Shown here: in pieces, positions 1 to 11,450 of the stretch
Position numbering within the stretch: the first letter of the stretch is position 1
How the letters are laid out: each line of letters begins with the position of its first letter
Origin: Coenobita brevimanus
Taxonomy: Eukaryota > Arthropoda > Malacostraca > Decapoda > Coenobitidae
Assembly (NCBI GenBank): GCA_032717465.1
Contig: CM064715.1
Span: 34,939,046 to 35,003,045, forward strand
Direction: 5' to 3'
DNA: 64,000 nucleotides
The notes under the pieces: model-generated
What the model was told of the DNA's origin: nothing
What the model saw: only the letters and a program-made list of their open reading frames with translations
The model's database searches: none
Position numbers and translations under genes: made by a program

Positions 1-1034
1 ATTGAAAAAGTTACTGAGTAAGCCTCAATATGTGAATGTGAGTGAGCATGGGTAAGTGAGTATGCGAGTGAGAATGTGTGCTTTTAAGAACAAGGTGAGT
101 ATGAGTGAGCGATAGTGCAAGTTATAAATCTAGTGTGAGATTTTTTCCTTACTATTGGCATTATTTTGAAATAAGATATAAGATCAAAGTCTGGAAGCCT
201 GTAAAACTTATTTTCCCAAAGAAAGCTAATGAACTGCCAAAATCAATTTGTATTTTACTAAAATTCCTCGATCAATTTCTTGAAAGGTTAGGGAAAAACA
301 GATTAAGAAAGACAGTTCCTGAGTTGGTAATTTGAGGGTACGAAGGCTTGAGAACATCTAATAACTATGGTATTACAAAACTGAGCTCCCAAAATGGGGA
401 GAGTGAGTAACTAGACGGATTACGTGCCATTCGTAATGAAAGAGGGATGTAAACATTGTATGTCTCAGTTTGTTACATTACTGCCTTTAACTCATGAAGA
501 AAATTTGGTTTAGTAAAATCGTTATTTTTTACCTCTCAGGACAGAGTATTGACTGACCCAGCGTCATATTAATTATAACAAGGCTCATCTGGAAATTTTC
601 TTTCTGTGTGAGTGGAAGAAAAAAGAACGAGTATTTGCCTAAAAAGGAACATTTTATAAAATGAAACAAATTGCTAATTGTATTAATCTCCTATAATGTT
701 ATTAAAAATAGAAAGCTGAGTTCCAGTACCTAGAGTATAGTTTTTTTTTTTTTTCTTTAAGTGAAGTAGCACGGCATACGAACTCGATATAGTACGTTAT
801 TTATTTACGTCTTGTACTGAAACTCACTACTTAAAATCCTCTGCTCACTTCTCTGTGAGGTAAGAAAACAGTATGACCTATATTTACGATTAAGTATGAA
901 TGCCGCTTAAATATTATTTCATCTGGAATTAATAAAACGACGAGTGGAACAGTCTTAAATTCCTATTTTATGAATACTGCATTTAGTTAACATAAGTTTC
1001 ACAAGCATTACAAACAGAATAAATACTTTAACAC
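1..1034. other. Non-coding, nothing recognised
   Basis: AT-rich sequence without a recognisable domain, splice-like exon or repeat family. The longest open frame (105-335) is short and unlike any family I know. A T homopolymer lies near 741-755. Confidence 0.5.
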
Positions 1035-1450
1035 ATGAACTCGTCTCCGACCATCTCCCCGCTAACCTACTGTATTTCCCCCCTTTTGATCTTTTTCATC
1101 TCACTGGTGCATTTTCTTTCGTGGACTTATTTTCCCCATGAACCCATTTCCCCCATAGACTTGTCTCCCCTCTGGATACAATTTTACCAATTTTCCCCTA
1201 AAGACTATTTCCTCCATTGATTTTTTTTCCCCAGCAAGCTATTTTCCCCCATGGATCCGCTTTCTCCCATGAACCTATAATACTTATGGACCCTTTTACC
1301 CCGGGGAACCATTATCCCTTACAACTGTTTTCCCTCATGAACTCATTTTCCTTTTGGACCCACAAGTTGGACTTGTTTTCTTCCATGAACCTGTTTCCCT
1401 CTTTGAACCTTTTTCTTCAATGGATTTATTTTTCCTACGTGACTCTGTTG
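1035..1450. repeat. Degenerate 18-bp minisatellite, block A1
   Basis: Imperfect repeats of a unit close to ATGGACCTATTTTCCCCC follow one another here. Because 18 is a multiple of three, the repeat yields spurious open frames rich in Met-Asp-Leu-Phe-Ser-Pro. The same unit returns at 1981-2290, 10390-11075 and 11500-12000. Copies differ so much that the period is visible only by eye. Confidence 0.7.
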
Positions 1451-1489
1451 TTTGTACTAAGAGTTTTCTCTCCGTTCTATGGGGTCCTT

Positions 1490-1980
1490 GTCTGCAACAT
1501 GCGTCAGAAATGCAATGCTATATGGTAGCGAGACTTGGGCAGTAAGGAGGAGGATATTCGTAGGTTCAGAAGTACAGAGATGATGATGATGGTGATGCTG
1601 ATGATGATGATTAGATGGTTGTGTAGTGCATCCTTGAATGATGGGCCTGGGGCGATTAGGATTGCGAATGAAGAGTTGAGAGGAAGGATGCTATTTGAAT
1701 ATATTGATGTTTTGATGATGAGGCGTAGATTGAAATGGTTTGGGTATGTTGAGAGGATGTAGGATGACAGCTGGGGGCGGAGGGTGAGAGGTGTGAACGG
1801 TGAAGGTGAAGTTTTGAGAGGCAGACCGAATGAGACCCAAGACAAGATCATAGTGTAGCCTCAGGGATAAGGGACTGGATAGAGACTACTAGAGACTAGG
1901 CAACGTGGAGAGCTGCATTAGGTAACGAAGACCGACTTACGCAAGTATGCTGGAGCCCTTATAAAAGAAACGAAACGAAA
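1490..1980 (+). mobile_element. 3' end remnant of a LINE (RT C-terminal region)
   Basis: The plus strand reads in pieces YGSETWAV, then LKWFGYVERM, then RGRP. This is the order of motifs at the C-terminal end of many non-LTR retrotransposon RT proteins ([10 protein letters not shown] ... GRPRxxW). An (ATG)n run interrupts it near 1577-1612, and frameshifts and stops are present. The last part (about 1900-1975) resembles the extreme C-terminus of such proteins. It differs from the LINE-B copies elsewhere in the window. Family level is not determinable by eye. Confidence 0.6.
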
Positions 1981-2290
1981 TGGCCTTTTTCCTTGAATAA
2001 ACAAAGTTCGCCATGTACCCATTTTCCTTCCACGTACCTATTTTCTCCTTAGACGTATATTTCTCCCCATGGACCTAATTTTTGTACTGGGAACACACCC
2101 CAAATCTCCACTTGGATCTTTTTTCTCAGGTGGGCGAATTGCCTACAAGAACCTTTTGCGAACTCATTGAACCTATGTTTCCATTTTGGCGCATTCCCAC
2201 AAAAACGTATCCACCAGGGACCTATTTTCTCACATGGAACCATTCCAGTTACGGACTTACTCAATAGACTTATCCCCCATTGGACCGACT
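1981..2290. repeat. Degenerate 18-bp minisatellite, block A2
   Basis: Continuation of the CCTATTTTCCCCATGGA-type repeat directly after the LINE remnant. The remnant therefore appears to have interrupted one longer satellite tract (1035-2290). Inference from adjacency only. Confidence 0.6.
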
Positions 2291-2661
2291 TTCTCTCATC
2301 CACCCACTCACCCATACACCTGCTCACTCAACAAGAAAGACACTCCAGATATGTCCTTTTGGAAATCATGCATCCACCAAAACACCCCAAAAGTTAACCC
2401 ACTCACTAAAAAAAGATCCCTCCACCCAACCCACAAAACCTAACTACCATACCCACGTACCCAATCCACCCAGTTCTTCTCACCCACCAGTTCATCCACT
2501 CACCTAACCCTGCTCACCCATCATACCACACCCTACCCATTTCGCCCACTTCATTCACTTCGCCCACCTCACCCATCAAACCCACCCAATTCACTCACCC
2601 ACTCAACCCACATATACATACACCCAGCACACGTACAGAATACAAACGAGAAATGTGTTCA

Positions 2662-2664
<3 letters not shown>
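2291..2664. repeat. Low-complexity CCCACTCACC-rich tract
   Basis: C- and A-rich degenerate tandem sequence built from CCCA, CTCA and CCCATC words. It resembles 11080-11400, which also follows the 18-bp minisatellite. Open frames here are compositional artefacts. Confidence 0.6.

Positions 2665-2696
<32 letters not shown>
2665..2696. repeat. (CT)n microsatellite
   Basis: Uninterrupted CT dinucleotide run of about 16 units. Confidence 0.95.
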
Positions 2697-2698
<2 letters not shown>

Positions 2699-3170
2699 CT
2701 GCATTTGTTTCCATATTCCTTGTCTCGGTGAGCAAACATAAATTGGAAGTTGTCGAACTGTTGGTTACATTTTCACAAAAGGCTACAATATGTTTCTTCA
2801 GTAGCTTGAACACATTTAAAAGTAATAATCATGTCATCTACTCCATCATAACTGGAACCAAATTCAGAGGCGTCAATACATTTCTGTAAAAACAAGTGTT
2901 ACTTGGCCAACAAATACAGTTTAATCATATTACTTTATGGGGAACGGAAACAGTAGAAAAACAGCAGGGTGGAACGCGCTGTATGAATGGGATGGTTGGC
3001 TGGTTTGGTGGGTGAATGAGAGCAGGGGATGTAAGAAGATTATTTCCAAAAACGAGTCCGCAATTCATTACCATAAATAAAGACAGAATGGCTTCCAAAT
3101 GTGTCACAAGCTGGTAGTCATACTGTACTGTTCAACAATATAGTCCACATTACTCATTTTGTTGGCCAGC
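2697..3170. other. Non-coding, nothing recognised
   Basis: No domain, repeat family or exon-like structure seen on either strand. Confidence 0.4.
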
Positions 3171-3710
3171 TCAATGCTTCCCTCGTTGTTAGTTGCGTTT
3201 TCTTCTAGTCTTGCTTGCATTCTTTCTTGTTTAATTGTGATAGGCACTGCTACCCTTTAAAATCAACCGATTCCAACCAAACCTGGACACAAATACCAGC
3301 CCATGACCTAGTTGTGTCCTCAAGGTTTTGGTGGCTAGGCAACTAGTCGTTGCCTAGCAAAGGCAAAAAAAAAAAAAAAAAAAAGTCTCATACTTTTCAC
3401 GTTTTGAGCTGAAGAAGCATTACTAATGAGCGCAGGAAGCTCTGACTTTTGTAGGCGTAATCTTGAGGTCATTCCCTATCGGAAGTGTTCCATCCACTTT
3501 TCCCTTCTCTCCTCTCGTTTTCGAGTGGCAATGCTACGAAGATTGCCCTCAGCATCCCTAGCAGTCTTTCTTGTGGCAGGCATTTCTATCCTTCAGAATT
3601 AACCAACTCCGATCAAACCTGGACGCAGTGTTCAGCCTATGACCTAGTTGTTTCCACAAGGTTTTGGTTGCTAGACAACTACTTGTTGCCTAGCAATGGC
3701 CCTCTTAGCC
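3171..3710. repeat. Tandem duplication carrying a conserved hairpin
   Basis: Two diverged copies of an approximately 140-bp segment lie in direct order (about 3234-3366 and 3572-3702). Both contain a phrase like AAACCTGGAC, then CATGACCTAGTTGT or TATGACCTAGTTGT, then AAGGTTTTGG. In each, an inverted repeat follows: 3334-3358 is a perfect 10-bp stem (GCTAGGCAAC / GTTGCCTAGC) with a 5-base loop, and 3670-3694 is the same stem with one mismatch. The open frame across 3485-3916 overlaps this repeat and has no known domain, so I do not call a gene. Confidence 0.65.
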
Positions 3711-4290
3711 CCTCCGTGGCTGTCGGGATCTGGTGGCAGGCCCTGGCACTATTTTTATCAGATTTCGAAAATGGAATTTTTTCTTCTTACCAACTTGAAG
3801 AGAAATGTCTGGTGCACCTGGCAATACAATTTTTTGCTTCCAAAACCCATCATGTGCTTCGCAGTGAAGTGCGAAAAGCTTTGGAAAATGACTGTTTACA
3901 AGCAGGTGAAGAATAAGCAGATAAGAGAAAGCTCGCACTAAGAAATATCCATATACTCCCCCCCCCCCACAAAAAAAATCAGTGGTGCTGAAATGACTAG
4001 ATATGTGTATTATAAACAGAATCAGTACATAATATGGGCGATCCTATTTTGAAAAAATGATTTTTTTTTGACATTTTTTGATGTTTATGGTGTATATGCA
4101 AGTATCGAGTTATTTTTGTTGTCTGATTGGTTTAGTATGTGTCCAAAGAGAGGTGAGAAATGGTATTTTTATACTTCAACCAGGTAAGGGTCCTCCTTTG
4201 TGTATACAGGCTGAATAGCAGCGGCTAAAATTCGATAGGCCTTCTTAGAACTGGTCACCGTCGTCTACCGGCTTGTTGCATCAAACATAT
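3711..4290. other. Non-coding, nothing recognised
   Basis: Contains a C homopolymer at 3960-3969 and T-rich stretches near 4060-4080. No coding or repeat-family signal identified. Confidence 0.4.
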
Positions 4291-7200
4291 CACTGAATGT
4301 AGTTTTTCTGCCCTCATCCACCCTTCTTCCTTTCATACCCAGACTCATCCAGTCTCATACAGCACAGCCCGTCAATTCCGCCCATCCCTCTGCACCCCAT
4401 TCCTCTCGGTTGTGAGTGATTCGACGATCCATACTGCAGTTCAGACCCCACACAAGGAGAGAGTTGAGAACACTAGGTGATAGAGCTGGAAACCTGGCCA
4501 ATTGTACCATGCCTCACTCAGTCAGCTGTTTCAACTGACAGTGCATCAATGCTATCTGCAGAGGAAAAGACGACTCAAGATGCCTGGAACCACTGTCTGA
4601 CTCTCTTCTTCTTCATTTCTGCAACATTCGTGGCCTTTCCTCTAACTTTCGCTCTGTTGAGCACCACCTCTCCTTCTCTAAACCTCACCTTCTTTTTCTA
4701 ACTGAGACTCAGCTGTCTGAGGTAACTGACAGCAGACCCTCTTCTGTATCCTCCTACTTTCTCTATACTCATTTCAAAGCCAAAGATGGCTGTTGTGTAT
4801 ATATACGCAACAACTTATCTTGCTCTCGTGTTCCTGAACTTGATTCTTCCGAATTCTCTACACTCTGGCTTCGGCTTTCCTGTCATTCTCTGACTAAATA
4901 TATCTGTGCTGTTTACTTATCTCCTAATTCTACTGACTATCAAAAATTCTTTGACTATCTTACTTCCACGATGGAACACATTCTATCCATTTCTCCTTTC
5001 TCTGAACTCTCCATTCTAGGAGATTTCAATGTTCACCACCACCTTTGGCTCTCCTCTCCTTTCACTGATCCACCTGGTGAACAAGCCTACACCTTTTCTA
5101 TCCTTAATGACCTAGAGCAGCTTGTACAGCACCCTACCCATAACCCTGATTACCTTGGAGAGAGTTCCAACAAACATGACATCTTCCTTACAACTAATCC
5201 TTCAGCTTACACTGTTAATCTTTTCTCTCCGTTGGGCTCCTCCGATCACAACCTTATCACCTTAACCTGTCCTATCGCTCCAGTAAGGCCTGCGGACCCT
5301 CCAAAGAAACTTCATCTGTGGCACTTTGGAGCTGCGGACTGGGAGGCCCTCAGACAGTACTTCTTTGATTTTCCCTGGAATGATTATTGCTTCCATTGCC
5401 GGGAGCCATCTGGGTGTGCCTTGGGCATTACAGAGGTTATTCTTTCGGGCATGTAAGCATACATTCCTTTCTCATATCCTTTGACTAATGCACGAAAGCC
5501 TTGGTTTAATCACGCTTGTTCTAATGCTGTCCGCAACGAGGAGAGGACCTATATAAGGTACCGGAACCAACCCACCCCTGAATCACATCTTTTATATGTT
5601 TCTGCCCGGAATCGTGCTAAGTCTGTTCTTCGCTCTGCTAAAAATAATTTCATCCGTACTAAGTGCTCTCAACTCTCTAACTCGAATTCTTCCCGCTCCT
5701 TCTGGCACCTTGCCAAAAACCTTTCTAACAACTTTACCTTATCATCCTTCCCTCCTCTTTTCTACTCTGATGGCTCTGTAGCTATTTCTTCTACTGATAA
5801 AGCAGATCTCTTCACTCAGACTTTCTCCTCCAATTCCACCTTAGACGATTCTGGTGCTGTTCCTCCATCACTTCCCCCCTCTGACTTCTTCATGGCTGAC
5901 ATTAAAATTTCTTCAGCTGATGTATTTTCTGCTGTCACAGGCCTCAATACTAATAAGGCATATGGGCCTGATGAAGTCCCTCCTGTTGTTCTCAAGAACT
6001 GTGCTTCTGTGCTTACACCCTGCCTAGGCAAACTCTTTCGCCTTTGTCTGTCATCTTGTACCTTTCCTTCTTGCTGGAAGTTTGCTCTCATTCAGCCTGT
6101 CCCAAAGAAGGGTGACCATTCCCAACCCTCTAACTATCGTCCAATTGCTTTAACATCCTGTATCTCAAAAGTTTTCGAGTCTGTTCTTAATAGAAAATTT
6201 TTTAAAGCATCTTTCCTATCACAACCTTCTTTCTGATCGTCAGTATGGGTTCTGTCAGGGATGCTCCACCGGCGATCTTCTCACCTACCTTTCAGACTCC
6301 TGGTCATCTTCCTTTCGGGACTTTGGCGAAAGCTTTGCCATTGCACTTGACATCTCTAAGGCTTTCGATCGAGTCTGGCATAAATCTTTAATTTCCAAAC
6401 TGCCCTCTTACGGTTTCTATCCTTCTATCTGTGCCATCATCTCTAGCTTCCTTTCTGGTCGATCTATAGCCGCTGTTGTAGACAGCCATCTTTCTTCTCC
6501 TAGATCTATTAACAGTGGTGTTCCTCAGGGCTCTATCCTATCACCAACTCTCTTCCTTTTATTCATCAATGACCTTCTAAGCTGTACATCTAACCCTATC
6601 CACTCATTCGCTGATGACTCCACCCTTCACCTTTCCATTCGGTTCCCGCAACGTCCATCTCAGCAGTTACTTCAGCAAACAAGGGATGAGGCTATGGCAC
6701 ACCTAATGTCTGACTTGGCTCATATCTCTAACTGGGGTAAAAATAATCTTGTTTTTAACGCATCAAAGACTCAGTTTTTGCACCTATCAACCCGACAAAA
6801 TCTTCCACAGGTATACCCACTAATGTTTGATAATATTCATCTTAATCCTGCATCATCCTTGAACATGCTTGGGGTTTCATTTACTCGGGACTTATCTTGG
6901 AAAGATCATATTACATCTCTTGTAAAATCTGCTTCCAAGAGATTGGGTGTGCTAAGCTGACTCCGTTCCTTCTTTACCCCTGCACAATTGTTGACTCTAT
7001 ACAGGGGTTTTATCCGCCCCTGTGTAGAGTACAACTCTCATGTGTGGGGAGGCTCCCCACATACAGCTCTTCTCAATAGGGTGGAGTCAAAGGCTTTTCG
7101 CCTCATTAACTCTCCTCCTCTTACTGACTCCCTTCAACCTTTGTCTCTTCGCCGCACTGTTGCATCTTTATCTCTTTTCTATCGCTGCTTCAATGGTCGC

Positions 7201-7540
7201 TGCTCCTCTGAACTGTCTGCATGCATTCCTCCACCCCTACGACGGACGCGTAGCACCCGTCTAGCAGCAAACTCTCATCCCTTTTCTGTCCAACTCTCTA
7301 ATGCAAGAGTTAACCGTTACTCCCAGTCCTTCATTTATGCAACAGGTCAACTCTGGAACTGTCTCCCTCTGTCTGTATTTCCTACTTCCTATGATCTCCA
7401 GTTTTTCAAACGCAGTGTGTCCAGGCATCTGGAAATGATCGGATCTTGAATTTGGCTCTCTCTTATATTTTGTTTTTCTCTTGGAAGGAATAGCTTTGCA
7501 GGCTCGTTGCCTTTGGTTCCTTCTTCCTCACATAGAAAAA
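4291..7540 (+). mobile_element. Nearly complete CR1/Jockey-type non-LTR retrotransposon
   Basis: A single APE-endonuclease plus reverse transcriptase reading frame spans about 4581-7449. It is followed by a short 3' untranslated region ending near GTTGCCTTTGGTTCC and an A-rich run at 7538-7548. A second, 5'-truncated minus-strand copy at 25139-27480 shares the same 3' untranslated sequence, which fixes the 3' end. The 5' boundary is uncertain; 4291-4580 is probably 5' untranslated region. No target-site duplication was found. Confidence 0.75.
4581..7449 (+). pseudogene. LINE ORF2: APE endonuclease and reverse transcriptase (3 lesions)
   Basis: This frame would nick target DNA and copy the element's RNA at the target (target-primed reverse transcription). 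Endonuclease motifs are NIRGL (4623), LTETQ, GDFNVH (near 5020) and GSSDHN (near 5241). Reverse transcriptase motifs are YRPIALTS (6138), ALDISKAFDRVWH (6346), GVPQGSILSP (6517) and the catalytic FADDS (6607-6621). The C-terminus carries FIRPCVEY and the frame ends at 7449. GVPQGS plus FADD fits the CR1/L2/Jockey group rather than RTE or L1. Lesions: an in-frame TAA at 5454-5456, a frameshift near 6215-6236, and an in-frame TGA at 6958-6960. No initiator Met in the endonuclease frame is obvious, so the start is approximate. It is recently degraded compared with the other LINEs here. Confidence 0.85.
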
Positions 7541-7549
7541 AAAAAATGC

Positions 7550-8010
7550 TTACCCCTCCCCCTCCACATATACACTCCCACTCGAGGAAGCTAGAGGTAT
7601 GAGGAAGGTTCATCACATTAAGTAAAAATTGGAGGAAACAACAGTGCTGTCATTTCTTGACAAAGAAAATGGGCATGGGGAAATTAAATAATTTCGTCTG
7701 TGTTGAGGACAAAATTAAACATTTTCTTAATAACCATTTCCTTATTCCACCCCTTACTGTTCACTAAAATTTCACTTATCATTGGTAGTCTCTGACTGTC
7801 TTTCCTCCAGTGCTGGGACCAGCACCATGGTGGTAGGTAATGAAGGCACACGGTAAGTTTTAAAACTTTTTATTTTGTAATACAGTGTAATAATTCTTTG
7901 TTATATAAAGAAATAAAAGGTTAATCATTGCTAGCGGTTACGAAAATTGATCAAAGGTGTATCAATTCATTTGCTATAAACAGCATCAATTTCATACCAG
8001 GTTATAGTAA

Positions 8011-8011
<1 letters not shown>
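7550..8011. other. Non-coding; possible small exon at 7811-7852
   Basis: Mostly featureless. One exon-like segment: a pyrimidine-rich tract ending TTTCCTCCAG (7801-7810), 42 bases, then GTAAGTTT (7853-7860), a near-consensus donor. Only one of the three plus frames is open across the 42 bases (AGTSTMVVGNEGT). I recognise no protein family, so this stays a candidate. Confidence 0.2.

Positions 8012-8077
<66 letters not shown>
8012..8077. repeat. (AC)n microsatellite
   Basis: AC dinucleotide run of about 29 units with one G interruption at 8071. Confidence 0.95.
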
Positions 8078-8900
8078 TATTCCTTCTTAAATACAACTGC
8101 ATTCAAAATACAGCTTCCAAACCCAAACTGACAGTATATGCATTTGTTACACGCTCTGCTTCATGCATGAAAGGAAAACTAGTGGCAACAATAATTATTC
8201 TCAATATAAATATTGCATCTCAAGGCAATATACTGTACATGTAAAGAAGTGGACAAACACATGTATAAGTGCCTTTGCGAAAACCTTCAAATAGATGTAT
8301 TCATGCACTAGAACCAACCAATACACTTTGAAACACACGTCAGAACAGATGTCAAATGCTTTCTTATAGCACATGCATTAACATATAACAGACACCAGGA
8401 CATAACACAAGACAGAAGCCAAAACTTTTGTTGTAATTCGCATACATACTGTGACAAACATTAGGACACGAGAAGCCTGTTACCAAGAAATATTCAAACA
8501 CAAAACATATTTAATAGGTTTTCTTATAATAGGTCTACATCCTTTATCCTTTGACATATAATAACACTTGCTAATAACATTTTTGCAGCACACGCGGTAT
8601 CATCAGTAACATTTGACCGACACCAAAAATTATGTGGTGGCGTAAAGAGGACAGATACAGAAGGCAGTTTCCTAGTACACCTAGTCACTCATATGTAGGG
8701 CTCGTCTCGTTAACCCCGACAAACCAGATTAAGTGAATATAATGCACCACAAATGAATTCTTCTTTCTTTCAACAGGTGACTTTGGGTTATTAGATTATA
8801 GTGGAGGCGAAGGGAATCGTGGACTGGAGAGGGAGCGGGGAGAGGGAAGTGATAACGGATACTTGGTAGTAGTGAAAAAGATATTTGATTCAAGTTAGAT
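8078..8900. other. Non-coding, nothing recognised
   Basis: AT-rich sequence without clear coding, repeat-family or exon signals. Confidence 0.4.
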
Positions 8901-8908
8901 GACTAAAC

Positions 8909-9215
8909 CAATGTTTCTCAGCTGGTGGTCCATGGTGACTTTTTGGGTGGTCCACAGGACGTTCACTATATTTGGTATTAAACTGGAGATTGGTGCATAT
9001 ATTTTTAAAATTTATTGAAAATGCAGTACGAAAAATGTTGTCAATATAAATAATTGTCCATTCATTTTCTTGTATTATTCCTATTTAAGAAAATAGTTTT
9101 CAAACCAAAATGTTTGTTGTATGCTTTATTTATCTTACTCAAAAATGAAATGGTCCACGATATTTCTCTTAATTGGACTGGTGGTCCGTGGCCTGAAACG
9201 AGTTGAAAACCACTG
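8909..9215. mobile_element. hAT-type MITE with 8-bp target-site duplication
   Basis: A 307-bp non-autonomous DNA transposon. The direct repeat GACTAAAC occurs exactly at 8901-8908 and 9216-9223. The element begins CAATGTTTCTCAGCTGG and, read from the other end, CAGTGGTTTTCAACTCG. These are imperfect terminal inverted repeats of the hAT consensus type (CAGTGGTTCTCAACC). GGTGGTCC also recurs inside both ends. The 8-bp duplication, the TIR sequence and the lack of coding capacity together identify a hAT-derived MITE. Any transposase source must lie elsewhere. Confidence 0.93.
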
Positions 9216-9223
9216 GACTAAAC

Positions 9224-9834
9224 AGTATACTATTTGTTAAAAAATAGTTTTCATCTAGAAGCATCAGTCAAAAATTATGTTGGTCTCCACTTATGAGGCT
9301 ACGTCAATGTTGCCAGGAGGAACAAGAGTTAACAGCGTGTAATTTGCTTACTGAGCACAAGCCTGAATCATGTGATAGAAGAGATAATGTTATACCACTA
9401 CAGGATAAACTACAACTGCGCATCATGGTTAGAGACATGCAGTTTATAGTCACGGTGTTTCTGAACAGTAAATGTCACAAATATTTTCTCCCTCGTCCTC
9501 CCTCCTTCCTTCCCTGATTACTGAACCTTCTACCTCACCCTCATCGTAAAATATAGGAGGCATATGAAATATCCAACCATTTCTGTACTCACATAGGCAT
9601 GTGTAGACTACCTTTAGTTAAAGCTAGATAGACATGTGTCCTTAGACGTTCCAAAAAGCAAATATGGTAACCATCGTTTCAAACCAGATAATCTAACGTC
9701 ATTCTAAAGCAGAAACAAATTGTACACACAAACACACAGGGAAACACTCACATACCAACATAAATGCACACATTATCACACTGGAACACACAAAGCACAA
9801 AAAAAACTTCATATTCAAGCATAAATATGTCTAT
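9224..9834. other. Non-coding, nothing recognised
   Basis: No domain or repeat family seen. A-rich sequence with CACA words in 9725-9800. Confidence 0.35.
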
Positions 9835-10062
9835 CTATCTATCTATAGCCCGACGCCCTAATCCCGCAAAGGGTGGCCGCAGACAAAACGCCTCCAAGTC
9901 ACTCTGTCACCCACCATTTGACTCCCCTCCCCCCAACTCACCCCCCCCTCCCTCATATACCTCTCAACTCCATCCCTCCACCTCATCCTCGGTCTACCCC
10001 TCCCTCTCCCTCCCTCCACCTCACTTACATACACCCTCTTAGTCAGTCTTTCATTCTCCATG
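9835..10062 (-). mobile_element. LINE-B 3' end fragment
   Basis: On the minus strand the open frame reads [20 protein letters not shown], followed by a stretch nearly identical to the C-terminus of the LINE-B copies at 18-21, 39 and 60-61 kb. It ends with the shared 3' terminus (GGGATTAGGGCGTCGGGC) and a GATA tail (TCTATCTATC on the plus strand, 9831-9846). Only about 225 bp remain, so it is a heavily 5'-truncated insertion. Confidence 0.85.
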
Positions 10063-10198
10063 TAAGAAACTAAAATAAATTTGCATAAGCGCACACACAA
10101 ACGCAAAAACACATACAAGCACAAAAACATGCATGACCACCCTCGCACATAAATACACAGAAACACATTAAACGCAAAAGCTCATGCACAAACGCACA

Positions 10199-10201
<3 letters not shown>

Positions 10202-10254
<53 letters not shown>
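10202..10254. repeat. (GA)n microsatellite
   Basis: GA run of about 26 units. Confidence 0.95.
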
Positions 10255-10257
<3 letters not shown>

Positions 10258-10359
10258 TTCTACTTGTCCTCGTAATATAAATTTGAATAAAACATTTCCC
10301 ATGACCAGTATCACGGCTTAGAGAAAGCTAACGTATACTTTAAGCAGTTGTATAAGAAC

Positions 10360-11085
10360 TAGCATATAAGCTCATCTTCAGTTATACCGCCTAAGGGTCA
10401 TCTCCCACACACCTCTTTTCCCTCATCAACCTATTATCGCCCCGTGAAACCATTTCCCTCCATGGATCAATTTTTTCCATAGACCTCATTTCCTCTTTGG
10501 ACCCATTTACCTCATGAACTTACGTACCCTTTGAAATAGTTTTCACCATGAACTTATCTTCCTCCTTGGACCTACTTTCTCCTATATGGGCTTATTTCTC
10601 ACATGGATCTTTCTTACCTTTGGCATATATATTCCCCATGGATTTCTTTTCCACCGTGGACTCATTTTCCTCGCGGACAAATTTTCACCCTAGTACCTAT
10701 TTTCCCCGGTGAACATACTTTCCTTCATGCTCCTATTTTCCACAGTGGGGCTACTTTCCATCATGGCGCTATTTTCCCAGATGGACCTACTGTAGTTTCA
10801 AACTATTGAAACATTTCCCCGATGGAATTATTAAACTTCCGCAAATACATATTTCCCTTTGTATCTATTTTCCTCACAGACCTATTCTTTCCTAAAGATC
10901 TCCCAGTGGAGAAACAGCAAATCTTAAAAATCCTAATTAATTTTACCCTTGAACAGACTTTGCCTTATGGATCCATTTTCCACTTGGGCCAGTTTTCACA
11001 AAAGATGCATTCCTCCATGAACCCATTTTCCCACATGGACCTGTTTTAACAATCGAGCTATTTACACCATGAACCCATTTTCCCC
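10360..11085. repeat. Degenerate 18-bp minisatellite, block B1
   Basis: Same CCTATTTTCCCCATGGA-type unit as block A at 1-2.3 kb. It starts after a leader phrase resembling CCTAAGGGTCATCTCCCAC, a similar version of which precedes block B2 near 11495. The two B blocks therefore look like one larger unit that duplicated. Open frames here are artefacts of the six-codon repeat. Confidence 0.65.
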
Positions 11086-11450
11086 CGTCCACCCGCATAT
11101 CAACCCACAAACCTACTCACTCATCCAGTGTAGTTAGCCCATCTTTTGCCTTGTCTTCTGGGAAATCACACATCCATCCACGCACTCACATGTCCCATCC
11201 ACTGAACCCACCTACCGACTCATGAAGCCAACCCACCCACCCAGTCCATCACACAAACCTCACCCTGCCTGCCCACTCACCCACCCCACCACCCTGACCA
11301 CCAATCCACCTACCCTCATTTGTAGCCTATCCCATCCCCTCACCCACTATCCATTCAACCACCCATCTATTCATCAACCTACCCACCTGGCTACTTACCT
11401 TCACCAGCAGGATGCCTTACACACACACACACACACACACACAGCTGCTT
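11086..11450. repeat. CCCACTCACC-rich tract and (AC)n
   Basis: Low-complexity C/A-rich sequence like 2291-2664, ending in an (AC)n run at 11419-11443. It has the same position relative to the 18-bp minisatellite as in block A. Confidence 0.6.

Noticed and set aside
1217..1528. Open frames rich in Met-Asp-Leu-Phe-Ser-Pro at 1-2.4 and 10.6-11.8 kb
   Set aside because: Product of the 18-bp minisatellite, which keeps phase; no domain and no exon signals.
3485..3916. A 143-codon plus-strand frame
   Set aside because: Overlaps a tandem duplication, has no recognisable domain and no conserved start context.
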